A stretch of DNA of 64,000 bases from Bactericera cockerelli (Eukaryota; Arthropoda; Insecta; Hemiptera; Triozidae): the NCBI GenBank assembly GCA_024516035.1, contig CM044959.1:24252933-24316932 (forward strand), written 5' to 3'. Both the position numbers and the translations under genes were made by a program. The notes under the pieces are model-generated. The model did no database searches, was not told the DNA's origin, and worked only from the letters and a program-made list of their open reading frames with translations. Shown here in pieces: positions 49,901 to 58,689 of the stretch (position 1 is its first letter; each line of letters opens with the position of its first letter).

Positions 49901-50219
49901 ACACAGAATGGGCTTCAGGCCTGTGGACAGGAAGGAGGAAAAATCTCTTTAATAGAGATACCAGGCCCAAGACGGCAGCATACTTAAGTATACTGCCGGC
50001 ATGTCGGAAGCCTGGTTATGTGAAAATGGAAGGCCACTCCATGAGAACCGGGTCTGTCCCCTGTAAGAGAGGAGAGCCCCGGATCCCATGGTTCCCTAGC
50101 CTTCCCTACAACCGACCACAAAACACTAAAAACCTCCCACCCCTCCACAGACCCAATAGACTAACCCCTTGGAACTACCTTTAGTATTACTTCAAGGGGT
50201 CAATCCTCCCATTCTGTGT
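49901..50219. repeat. segment bounded by 12-bp inverted repeats in the LINE 3' region
   Basis: ACACAGAATGGG (49901-49912) and CCCATTCTGTGT (50208-50219) are perfect inverted repeats enclosing about 295 bp. On the element strand this segment lies between an inner A-rich tract (complement of TTTTTATTTATTTATTGAAT, about 50227-50246) and the terminal poly(A). Confidence 0.8.
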
Positions 50220-50543
50220 TATTTCTTTTTATTTATTTATTGAATTTGATTGTACATTACATTTAAGTTTAACATAGATGGTTTGAAACAAGTTTGGACA
50301 TTTTATAATTAATAATTATAATCTCTACAGTTTATGAGGGTGTCTAAATAGTATATTTTGATCTTCTTTTATATCCATAATGCTATGCAATAGAGAAAGG
50401 TTAATAATATCAACAATCATCCCTGTTATAATACAGAACCAATAAATATAGTACTTGCAATAAAATAAGTTTACTCTAGCTAATTTCCTCATCCTATGAT
50501 ATTTATGAGATACATTTAAGTACTTCTACGTATAATATAAAAT

Positions 50544-53528
50544 TTACAAATTGCCTCTGTTTTGTACAGAGAATGGTCCTTCTTGTCTTCTCTTCATAAT
50601 ATCCATTATACTTGTCTTCTCTTGTAGAATTATTCTGATTGTCCTTCTGATACTCATCCATTTTTCTGGCGATCTCAGCATTTCCTCGATGATGTTTCCT
50701 TTATGTATTGTCACTCCGATCACGGCTCTTAGTTCTTCTCTCTGCATTCTCCACCTGTCACATTCGAAGAGTGTGTGATCAGGATCGTCGATAATTTCTG
50801 GGCAGAAGATACACATTTCTGTTGTTGTTATCTTAAATCTTGTAAGGTATGACAAAAAGCATCCGTGTCCAGATAGAGCTTGAGTAAGAAAATAGTCGGT
50901 TTCTCCATGTGTTCTATTATGCCATCCATCGAGGTTTGGTATCAGCTGTCTTGTCCATTCTCCAGTGGTAGTGTCTGTTGTCCATCTTGATTGCCATCTT
51001 CTTAATGTTTCATTTCTCTCCATTTCCTTTGCTTCTTGAGTTGCTCCTATGATTCTTCCCCTCTCTTCAGCAAGAAGATCCCATGGAATGGATCTGGAAA
51101 TTACGAGTACAGCTGCAGTTGATATTGTTCTGTATGCTCTACTTATCCTTATTGACATTTGTCTTTGAGTGGAAAGTAGAGTATCTCTGTAAGTACTATA
51201 TTGGAGAACACTTTGCCAATTCACTGCAGCGTACAGTATTTTCGATTGACACACATACTCATACACTTTCCTTTTGTTCTCACTTGTTCCTCCTTCTCTT
51301 GGTAGAATTCTGCTTAATGCCGCCACTGTTTTATGAACTTTTTCAGTTGTGTTTTTAATATGATTTGTGAACGACATTGACTGGTCTAGATGGACGCCCA
51401 AGTATTTGAGTGTTGACGTTTGTTTGATTTTTTCGCCTGCAATGTATATCTGGAGGGCTCTGCTTCTTTTTCTTCCACTTAGGTTAATGACTTCCGATTT
51501 TTTACTGGCTAGATTTAGTTTATTTCGGTTCATCCATACATTAATTTTATTTAGAGATTCATTCGCATTAGTTTCAACTTCATCTATAGTTTTTCCTTTC
51601 ACTACCACAGCTAAGTCATCAGCGAAAGCCAAAAGTGTGACATCTTCCGGTACTGGTAACCTGAGGACCTCATCATAGAGGCAGTTCCAAAGAGTTGCTC
51701 CGGCTCTGGATCCTTGCGGAACTCCCGCCGTCATGGTGAGTTCCTTTCCTCCATCGAGAACAAGTTTTCTGTGTGAGAGGTAGCTTTGAAACATTTCTAC
51801 AAGGTACTTGGGTGTTTGTTTGGCCTTCAGGGCTGCTATAATCTTGTCCCAAGGCGCACTATTAAATGCATTTGCAATATCCAGTGCGATCATAATAGTA
51901 TATTTTCTTCTATATCTTGATTTTTCAATTTCTCCTACTGCCAATCTCTTTACTTTCTCAATTGCTTGCATGGTAGTTCTTCCTCGTCGAAACCCGTACT
52001 GCCTCTCTGATAGATGTTGATTGGTTTCCAGATGTTTCATAAGTCTTTGTGTTAATATACCTTCAAAGAGTTTGCCAAATGTATTCAGTAGACAGATCGG
52101 ACGATAAGAATTTGGTATAGTTGGATCTTTTCCTGGCTTATTAATCAGTACTACCCTTGCTGTCTTCCAAATCTCCGGGAATACTTTGTTTTCTAATATT
52201 TGGTTGAAAATTCTAAGTACAATATCAGGGTATTTTAGAGATATGATTTTGACCACTTCCGGGGGTACCCCATCGGGACCACTAGATTTTTTAATTTTTG
52301 TTGACAAAATGGCTTCTATAAGTTCATCCAGTACTATTCTTTCTATTTCTACTTGTTCTTCTGTTGGCCATTCTATAGTCTCATGTGTCGGGAAAAGTGT
52401 TTCTATTATTTTGTCTCTCATGACTGGGGTTACTTTGTTTGGTTTATGTATTTTGTTCATCACTATTTGGTATCCTTTCCCCCAAATATCTTCTTGTAAT
52501 TCCGTACATAGTTGTTTCCATTTCTCTATCTTTGTTTTCTTGATCAGAGTGTTTATTTCTCGTTTTGCATGTTTGTACTGGCTTTCTAAAACTTCTATCA
52601 TATTATTCTCGCTGTGTCTTCTTCTTGCTCTTGTTAAGGCTCTCTTTGCTGTTAATAATTTTTTTCTAGCCTGCTGAATTTCATTGGACCACCAATGTAC
52701 AGGTTTTCTTCCCTTTCTTGTTACTTTTTTCATTCCTTTGTTGCATCCTGCCTTTACGGCTTCCATGAAGTTTTCTACTGTTTCATTCTCAAAACTATTC
52801 CATGTTTGTATAAATTCATTTTCAATAGCATCCTTATCTATAGTTTTTGTATTCCATAGGTCAGGTGCTTGTTCAACTCGGTAGTACTTCGGATTGCCCA
52901 TTACTTGACAATTGATCGTGAAGTATAGGTATTGATGATCAGAGCCACTTTCTTCGCCATCTTGTACCTTCCAGTCTTCTATAAATCTTACGGTATGTCC
53001 TGATACTATGGTCAAGTCAATCCATGATTTAAAGCCTCTTCCCGTGAAAGTAGGTACTATACCGTCATTAATTATTACAAGTCCTTCAGTAGCAATCCAT
53101 TCCATTATAGCTCGACCTCTTGTGTCTAATGGCTGTCGCCCCCATGCTGGTGAATGAGCGTTGAAGTCACCAGCTATAATTTTGTATCTTGTTCTGACTT
53201 GTCTGACGAATTCAGTGGTTTGGTCTAGTATTTGTTCCAAATTATCATCATTAGGGCGAGCATAGATTGATACTACGGTCAAGTCTCCTATTGTAACTAA
53301 GACCACTCCATCTCCTTTTATTTCTAAAGAGTTAGATATTTTTTCATTAGTTATCCATATTGCACAATCTTTACTGTTATCAGTGTACCAGTTATCTCCG
53401 ATTCTGTTCACATTTGGGTCACTGATGATAACTATATCTATATTTTCATCTATTACTTTTTTGCTCAGGAGGTCATGTGCTAGATGACAGTTTCTTAGAT
53501 TAATTTGTAGTAATTTATAAATCATCAA
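50544..53528 (-). CDS. LINE ORF2: endonuclease and reverse transcriptase
   Basis: It nicks target DNA and reverse-transcribes the element RNA at the nick. It is 994 residues, uninterrupted. An apurinic-type endonuclease spans about residues 4-205, with AGDFNAHSPAWG (119-130), SWIDLTIVSG (168-177) and SGSDHQ (194-199). The reverse transcriptase spans about 410-720: SGPDGVPPEV, SYRPICLLN, QYGFRRGRTT, ALDIANAFNSAPW with the first catalytic Asp at 550, AGVPQGSRAG, then AFADD with catalytic Asp 637-638, and KYLGVHLD. A C-terminal CCHC knuckle uses Cys906, Cys909, His918 and Cys923. This domain order is that of the R1 clade. The start chosen is the first of two adjacent Met codons, only a few residues before the conserved LLQINLRNC endonuclease start. 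All catalytic residues seen are intact, so the enzyme could be active. Confidence 0.95.
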   Translation of the reverse strand: MMIYKLLQINLRNCHLAHDLLSKKVIDENIDIVIISDPNVNRIGDNWYTDNSKDCAIWITNEKISNSLEIKGDGVVLVTIGDLTVVSIYARPNDDNLEQILDQTTEFVRQVRTRYKIIAGDFNAHSPAWGRQPLDTRGRAIMEWIATEGLVIINDGIVPTFTGRGFKSWIDLTIVSGHTVRFIEDWKVQDGEESGSDHQYLYFTINCQVMGNPKYYRVEQAPDLWNTKTIDKDAIENEFIQTWNSFENETVENFMEAVKAGCNKGMKKVTRKGRKPVHWWSNEIQQARKKLLTAKRALTRARRRHSENNMIEVLESQYKHAKREINTLIKKTKIEKWKQLCTELQEDIWGKGYQIVMNKIHKPNKVTPVMRDKIIETLFPTHETIEWPTEEQVEIERIVLDELIEAILSTKIKKSSGPDGVPPEVVKIISLKYPDIVLRIFNQILENKVFPEIWKTARVVLINKPGKDPTIPNSYRPICLLNTFGKLFEGILTQRLMKHLETNQHLSERQYGFRRGRTTMQAIEKVKRLAVGEIEKSRYRRKYTIMIALDIANAFNSAPWDKIIAALKAKQTPKYLVEMFQSYLSHRKLVLDGGKELTMTAGVPQGSRAGATLWNCLYDEVLRLPVPEDVTLLAFADDLAVVVKGKTIDEVETNANESLNKINVWMNRNKLNLASKKSEVINLSGRKRSRALQIYIAGEKIKQTSTLKYLGVHLDQSMSFTNHIKNTTEKVHKTVAALSRILPREGGTSENKRKVYEYVCQSKILYAAVNWQSVLQYSTYRDTLLSTQRQMSIRISRAYRTISTAAVLVISRSIPWDLLAEERGRIIGATQEAKEMERNETLRRWQSRWTTDTTTGEWTRQLIPNLDGWHNRTHGETDYFLTQALSGHGCFLSYLTRFKITTTEMCIFCPEIIDDPDHTLFECDRWRMQREELRAVIGVTIHKGNIIEEMLRSPEKWMSIRRTIRIILQEKTSIMDIMKRRQEGPFSVQNRGNL

Positions 53529-53604
53529 TAAATTTTAATAGTATCTGTTTTGTCTATTATCTGCTATTAGCTCTCTGTAGTATGGACAGGGTATGCCATG
53601 TATT

Positions 53605-54687
53605 GTCATGTGGAATGTGCTGAATTAGAGTAAGAACAATCATTACCATTACTATTAATATGTAGATTGTAGACAATGAAAAGGGGTGAAACACGAATCA
53701 CGCTTTTGTTTTCTACAGCATCTAGTTCTAGTAGACCAGTCTATAGTAGACCAGTATTGAAATATTGGTAAAATAGATAATATTGACAACTTGTACTATG
53801 GACTCTGTAACATTATTTATTTCGATCGATTAGTAACACAATAGATGAAACAGTGTTTTGGAAACATCATTTCTTGCGTATTGACAAAACAAACACTGCC
53901 AGTAATGGACTCAATACTTCCTCGTGATTGGTTCACATTGTATACCTACACTTGGCAATTTTGAATTTTTATACTATATCACTTGTATCTCCAAAACCGC
54001 TTGACCGATTTTCTTCAAATATGTTTTATTTGGTAGAATGTTTTTTTCCCTACATTCTAGATTCCACAAGAATTTCTGTATCGGTAAGTCGTAGACCTTA
54101 TTTTTGCACTTTTTTATACAATTTTTTGTATTTTCTTAAATATCAGAGCTAAATCATATTTTCTTAAGAAATAACTATAAATGGCCTATGTAAAATAATA
54201 ATACGTATTTAAATACAAAATTTGATTAAAATCGGTAGTACCGTTCACGAGATATAAGCGTATAAGTAAAGAGTTAGTTGTTAGGTGCATGGTCTTTATC
54301 ACCAAGAACCGCTAGTGGAAAGTTGATGAATTTAAAATGGGACCACCATCTACAGAATGTCTCCGATATGTGTACAAAATTTCGTTGAAATCCGTTCTCT
54401 AGTTTCTGAGTTTTGCGCGTTACAAGGTATGTAGTCAATAGACAGACACCGACAGACAGACACAAAACCAAAGTTGCTTAGGACCAAATTTTTCCAATTT
54501 TTTTTTTTCGGAAGTAATAGCTCTAAACTCGTACTCTAGATTTCTCTCATCAATAGAATAATTAAGAAATAATTTATACCAACATGCAACATAAACATAC
54601 CAGGCATTTTTTTTTTTCTCTCAAAATAACATTCAGACAAACATAGAACCAACCTGTGTGCAAGTATCGGGAGACACATCTCCACAC
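53605..54687. other. no gene; includes LINE 3'-end-like sequence
   Basis: AT-rich and downstream of EFR3. At about 54350-54465, ACAAAATTTCGTTGAAATCC, TAGTTTCTGAGTTTTGCGCG and ACAGACACCGACAGACAGAC resemble the non-coding 3' end of insect LINEs of the RTE type. The EFR3 3' UTR must start in the right part; a TATAAA variant on the minus strand near 54570 is a weak poly(A)-signal candidate. Confidence 0.45.
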
Positions 54688-55014
54688 TCAGTGATAGAAC
54701 ATTTCAGGGAACAAGGTCTCGTACTTGGGTCGCGCTGGGTTCGATTCCCGGACATGGTTTGTTGTGTTGGTTGCGTCAATTCTGTCGAATATTTCATTGA
54801 GTTTGTACTGGAGGGAATCCTCGTCCGTGTGCGTGTGGTTCTTAACAATGTCGTCAAAGCTAAGCAGTTTGAACTTCTCGGCAATGGCGCGCTGCTTGTC
54901 CTGGGCAGACTTCTTGGCTTGGCTGTCGGTTAGGATCCGCTTGAGGGATTCGAACCTGAGCTCCTCGTAGCGAGCATCTGCCGTAAAGTTTGGAGTGGCG
55001 GGGGTGCTGTCCAC
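54688..55014 (-). CDS. EFR3: EFR3, last coding exon
   Basis: EFR3 (Drosophila rbo/stmA) anchors the PI4-kinase III-alpha/TTC7 complex at the plasma membrane and so supports phosphoinositide supply and phototransduction. This exon encodes 108 residues and the stop. The acceptor (TCCTCCCAG) precedes GTG GAC, in phase 0, matching the previous exon. It carries the conserved tail seen in animal EFR3 proteins: FESLKRIL, a helix AEKFKLLSFDDIV (family pattern EKFxxxPFEEI), and KLNEIFDRI. The final RPKYETLFPEMFY matches the family ending (YExxFPxL). The gene therefore ends here with a natural stop. It is plainly richer in G and C than the flanks. Confidence 0.9.
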   Translation of the reverse strand: MDSTPATPNFTADARYEELRFESLKRILTDSQAKKSAQDKQRAIAEKFKLLSFDDIVKNHTHTDEDSLQYKLNEIFDRIDATNTTNHVRESNPARPKYETLFPEMFYH

Positions 55015-55147
55015 CTGGGAGGAACAAGAATTCATTAATTCTTTTTTTTTAGAAGCTTTTATCATTAGCTTAGGAAAAGAACCTTTGTAAAAATCCAATA
55101 TTGTTAATAAATAAATAAAATGTTAAAAAAAAATAATATTAAGGATT

Positions 55148-55240
55148 GTGACCGACCTCAGTGGTTGGAGCGATAAGGCGCTCGACTTATAACCTGGAGC
55201 ACTGACATCTACTGCTCAGTGACAAAAATATCATAAATGA
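55148..55240 (+). repeat. SINE head in EFR3 intron
   Basis: ACCGACCTCAGTGGTTGGAG and GATAAGGCGCTCGACTTATA match the head at 311-345, but the B-box is damaged. It is a truncated member of that SINE family, antisense to EFR3. Confidence 0.5.
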
Positions 55241-55566
55241 AAATAAAGATTGCGCAATCCTTAGGGAAAACATCATTCTAAACACCATAAGAATAATGAT
55301 GTAATTACAAAAAAAATATACTATTCTGTTAAAAAAATAATGTTAATTTTTATTTTCCTCGAAAACTGTTAAATTATTGTAGAAATCTTTCTTTAGTCCT
55401 TGAAGCACTCCTGATATGTACTTTTGGGTAAAGCCTTGAGCGATTTCAGAATTGAATCATTTTAAACCAGAAGTAGAAGGCTTGTTAGCAAGTGAGAAGT
55501 GGGTGGCAAGTATGATGTGTTTCGGTCACTTTAGGGTTCAAATCTATCTTCTCAATATTTAATATT

Positions 55567-55688
55567 TCATACAACAAACATGTCGTCATTCTTATCCCGA
55601 CACATGGTGCCTACCAGGCTCGAGGCATTACCACGCTGGACTGCCAATGACAGTCGTTGCCGTAAGAATGCCCCGGCCCTGGTATCAC
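55567..55688 (-). pseudogene. C-terminal relic of a LINE-type polyprotein (third copy)
   Basis: The minus-strand frame reads GDTRAGAFLRQ, LSLAVQRGNASSLVGTM and ends DDMFVV with a TGA stop. It is about 40 codons long and open. It sits in the EFR3 intron in the same orientation as the gene, about 70 bp after the donor of the preceding exon. It is nearly identical in design to the copy at 30652. Confidence 0.65.
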
Positions 55689-55759
55689 CACATAACTTAT
55701 CTGAAATTACATCTACCAAAGACATTCAATACGGAATAACTTCCCTCGTGTTCACTCAC

Positions 55760-56688
55760 CTCTGTGTTCAAGTCTGAGTTACTACTGGCCAGTGTGTTCG
55801 CAATGCTGGTGTTCTCAGCCCAGCTGTGTCTGTGCTGGAAGCCATTGAGCCCCACAGAGGTGACTGCCTCCAGCTCTGTGTTCCTCAGGTACTCGGTGAG
55901 CGCCGCCTCGCTGAAGTAGATGTCCTCAGCCTCGTGCAGGGGCACCAGCGCGCTCTTCACGTCGTAGTGCAGCCGCAGCTCCGGGAGCAGATGGAACGCC
56001 TTGTGCTCCGTGCGGCTCGCGACGGTTTTCTGCACAAAGTCGCGAATGTTCGTGATGGGCGACACGAGAGGCACGAGCGTGAAGAGCGAGGCGACCAGCG
56101 CGTGCAGGTTGTACTTGTGGGAGTCAGGGAGGGTGGTGCTGGTGAGGGCGATGTCCTGGATGCTCATGATGACGCGGATGAAGTCCAGGATGGTCTCGTC
56201 TGCCACGAGCTCCAGACACATGAGGGAGAGGGTCGTGTACACGGCCTCGTAGTTCTCCACACAGTTGTTGTCCAGCTCCAGGGACTGGCAGATGCTCTGG
56301 TACAGCTCTGCCCCGTGCTTCTTGATGAACATGGTGTCCGAGTGGGAGGGCTTGTCTATCATAAGCTCCAAGGTCTCCGGATGGATGGTCGGTTTGAGAA
56401 GCTTGGGTAGATTCTCATGTCGGTCGAGCAGCGTGTGGATCACTTTGTTGACCAGGAGCCGGATCTCGGGGTCACTGGACTGCAGGATCTTGAGCAGGGG
56501 CTCCAGGAAGGCGAGTGGGAAGGTGGAGTTGATGTGCAGGGCAGAGTACTTGCCACTCACCATGAGGAGACACTTCATGAACATGTGCTGCACCGGGGCC
56601 GCAGCGTAGCTGGTGCTCAGCACCTTGCTGATGATGAACACCAGGATCTCTGTCTTCTGGTAGTCTGGCAGGTTGGAGGCAAACTCAC
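55760..56688 (-). CDS. EFR3: EFR3, large internal coding exon
   Basis: 929 bp. It starts in phase 1 after acceptor GATGACAG and ends in phase 0 at donor GTGAGT. The translation begins GEFASNLPDYQKTEILVFI, matching the strongly conserved LGEFAxNLPDYQK segment of EFR3. It then gives armadillo-like helical repeats: SGKYSALHINSTFPLAFLEP, LVNKVIHTLLDRHENLPKL, FIKKHGAELYQSI and NYEAVYTTLSLMCLELVADE. The last part (HYDVKSALVPLHEAEDIYF) contacts the lipid-kinase adaptor region in homologues by position. No frameshift or stop is seen. Third codon positions are mostly G or C, unlike the AT-rich introns. Long antisense frames here are shadows. Confidence 0.95.
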
Positions 56689-57061
56689 CTGTCATCAGCA
56701 TCAGAGACAAAATTAAATTAAAATCTGTTGGTGGTGTCTTTCTATCATCCTATCATAGGGTGGCGCCATCGTGAACGATGGTAGCCAGACAGTGGAGGAA
56801 TGACTCAGCACTTCTACCACTGTCTTTAAAAGGAGGCTAATAATTGACAAGGGCCCCCAGAACCAAGCCAATGCTGGTCTAGTCCCTGTTTTTAGACCCC
56901 CAGCCAGACTGCTGGTCTACTCCCTGTTTATAGTCCCCCAGCCAGACTTGTCTTTCTATATGTTTGTAAAAATATAATCCTCCAATGTAAGGCTTATTTC
57001 CACATAAGAGACTCTAAGTTAAGCTAATAAAAAGTACCTACATGCATAATTGTTGAGGCTG

Positions 57062-57260
57062 TAGTCACCGTGGCCGAGTAGGTTAGCACACTAGGCTTAC
57101 ACGTACGGTGACCTGGGTTCGATCACCAGCGGCGCAGAAATTTTCTGCTCTGTACTTGGATGTCCGGGGTCCACTCATACCTCGTGAGGAAAATTGAGCT
57201 ACTTATATGAGTAAAGACCTGTGTTGGCATTACCAGAGTATAAAGAATATTGTAAAGTAA
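57062..57260 (+). repeat. tRNA-derived SINE in EFR3 intron
   Basis: A-box (GTGGCCGAGTAGGTTAGC) and B-box (GGGTTCGATCACC) are at tRNA spacing. They are followed by a body with TCTGCTCTGTACTTGGATGT, GGGGTCCACTCATACCTCGT and GAGGAAAA. It is the best-preserved member of the family that is triplicated at 38815. It lies antisense in the intron. Confidence 0.75.
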
Positions 57261-57466
57261 TTTGGAAGAGTAAAGGAGACTCTCAGTAATGCTGCGCTAC
57301 CCACAAAATTGTGAAGAGGCTTTTTGTGCTTCACCACAGATAAATCATACTCTAACTTTTAATTTTTGAGGCTTATTTTTCACAAGAGAAACTATAAGCC
57401 ACGCCTCTTACTGACTTAAAATATAAAAGTGTACATAAATGAGGTAGGTACAATATTTTTACTTAC

Positions 57467-57569
57467 CCAAAGAAAATATAAGACCTTCTTGATATAGTTT
57501 TTCATACTCATCTTCGTCTTGTAACCTCACAACACTTTGTTTCAATTGCATGAGAATCCCATGCACCAC
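57467..57569 (-). CDS. EFR3: EFR3, small internal coding exon
   Basis: 103 bp. It starts in phase 0 after acceptor CTTATGTGTAG and ends in phase 1 at donor GTAAGT. The translation is HGILMQLKQSVVRLQDEDEY, then EKLYQEGLIFSLG. It fits between the flanking exons exactly: EFR3 proteins have LLxxLRxSV, an acidic linker and FQEALIxALG here. The last G joins the next exon to form LGEFA. The exon is below the size that simple open-frame searches show. Confidence 0.92.
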
Positions 57570-57959
57570 CTACACATAAGATAGTTCATGGATTTAGAGT
57601 TAATTTCACATTTCATACTCTACATATAAGGCTGGAAGATAAACGGAAAATGGGGGGGGGGGCTTATAGATGACACTTAATGAAATTTTATTCTAATTAA
57701 CTTGATAAGTTTCACAAGTAATAAAATTCAAATTGAAATAAATCCAAGGCAGAATTAATGAAAGTTTTGTAAAGTACATTCACCCTAAGTCACGACTTCA
57801 TGATTAAATGGTACGTTGTCAGTCCTATCGAACTTAATTATCAGATTTTCTCCTCATTCTGACCTCAATATTTAGCCGCATAGAAAAGTCTGTTTTTAAA
57901 GAAGACAACATCAAATTTGAATGCTCCTAATTTTCCCAAATTTTAAGAATATATTTATA

Positions 57960-58112
57960 AGTGCAATTTATTTACATAAAAAACAACAAAATACACCACA
58001 CACTGGACACGGAAGGAGCCCAGAAAATTGCTTCTGGGCGTCCACAGGGGTTAATACTCCCATCAATCCTTCCACTACCATGACACAACTATCATGGACA
58101 CGGAAAGTAAAG
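57960..58112. repeat. dispersed repeat B, copy 2, abutting an EFR3 splice donor
   Basis: Matches 30870-31012 (ACACTGGACACGGAAGGAGC, CTTCTGGGCGTCCACAGGGG, GGACACGGAAAGTAAAGTA). Its right edge is within about eight bases of the end of the EFR3 exon at 58120, leaving only GTAAATA-type donor bases between. Confidence 0.75.
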
Positions 58113-58119
58113 TATTTAC

Positions 58120-58436
58120 CTCGAGTACAGTCGGGCCGATGCTATCAGCAATGGAGATGATTTTCGACAGAGCGTCAGCAATTTTAGCGCGGATAATGGG
58201 CGAGGAGGGGTGGTCGCTGAGATAGCTCAGAATGCAGTTGATGATCACGTGCGAGTACTGGGACTGCACGGAGTACATGAGGACCCGCAGCACGTGCGTG
58301 GCGAACACGTTGGGGTTCCACAGTCCATGGTGGTCCAGGTGAACCAACACCGGCTCAATCACGTTCTTCACGTGGTTGAATGAGGCACGTCCCATCAGCT
58401 CGCGAAGACAGGTCTCTGCCAATGCAGGGGGTCTTC
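58120..58436 (-). CDS. EFR3: EFR3, internal coding exon
   Basis: 317 bp. It starts in phase 1 after acceptor GAATGTTCACAG and ends in phase 0 at donor GTAAAT. The translation runs RPPALAETCLRELMGRASFN, then a helical-repeat stretch HVKNVIEPVLVHLDHHGLW, NPNVFATHVLRVLMYSVQSQ, and ends IADSIGPTVLE. These match the EFR3 segments AExCxRELVGRASF, LKPVLxHLDxHxLW, and SIGPSVLE. It is the most upstream EFR3 exon in the window. The N-terminal exons, including the Cys-rich palmitoylation site known in the family, must lie beyond the right edge, at least 5.5 kb away. Confidence 0.94.
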
Positions 58437-58689
58437 CTGTGAACATTCACCAAGCAATCATAGTATAGTATAGTATACTTAGTATAGTATAGTATAATAG
58501 TGCTTTATTAAGACTGTCGGCTCGAGACAAGAAGTCCCATTACGATCAAGATTACGAGCTCGAGACAAGAAGAGTAGAGTATAAAACATGGTCTCATGCA
58601 ATAACAACTAATGGCTGTAAAATCCAAACGGCTGAAGTTGGTTTGCTGAAATATATATTTTTGGAACCGCCTCGACGACCGGCATCTTT

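Larger units (their letters stand above)
49872..53589 (-). mobile_element. R1-clade LINE with target-site duplication
   Basis: The 15-bp string GGTATGCCATGTATT flanks it exactly (49857-49871 and 53590-53604). The minus-strand element has a 61-bp leader, one long intact frame (50544-53528), a roughly 670-bp 3' region and a poly(A) tail seen as at least 28 Ts on the plus strand. The perfect duplication and intact frame point to a recent insertion. R1-clade elements normally have a gag-like ORF1 before this frame; it is absent here, so the copy is 5'-truncated almost exactly at the start of ORF2, or belongs to a one-ORF lineage. Confidence 0.93.

Noticed and set aside
49792..50184. 130-codon plus-strand frame
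   Set aside because: It runs through the poly(T) tract and the antisense of the LINE 3' region.
54688..54780. B-box-like string (GGTTCGATTCCCGG) suggesting that the EFR3 C-terminus was made from an inserted SINE
   Set aside because: The translated end (YETLFPEMFY) matches the conserved end of animal EFR3 proteins, and no A-box, body or tail is present. The string is ordinary coding sequence.
55826..56716. Long plus-strand frames opposite the large EFR3 exon
   Set aside because: They are shadows of a GC-rich exon on the other strand; the minus-strand reading has clear homology and matching splice phases.
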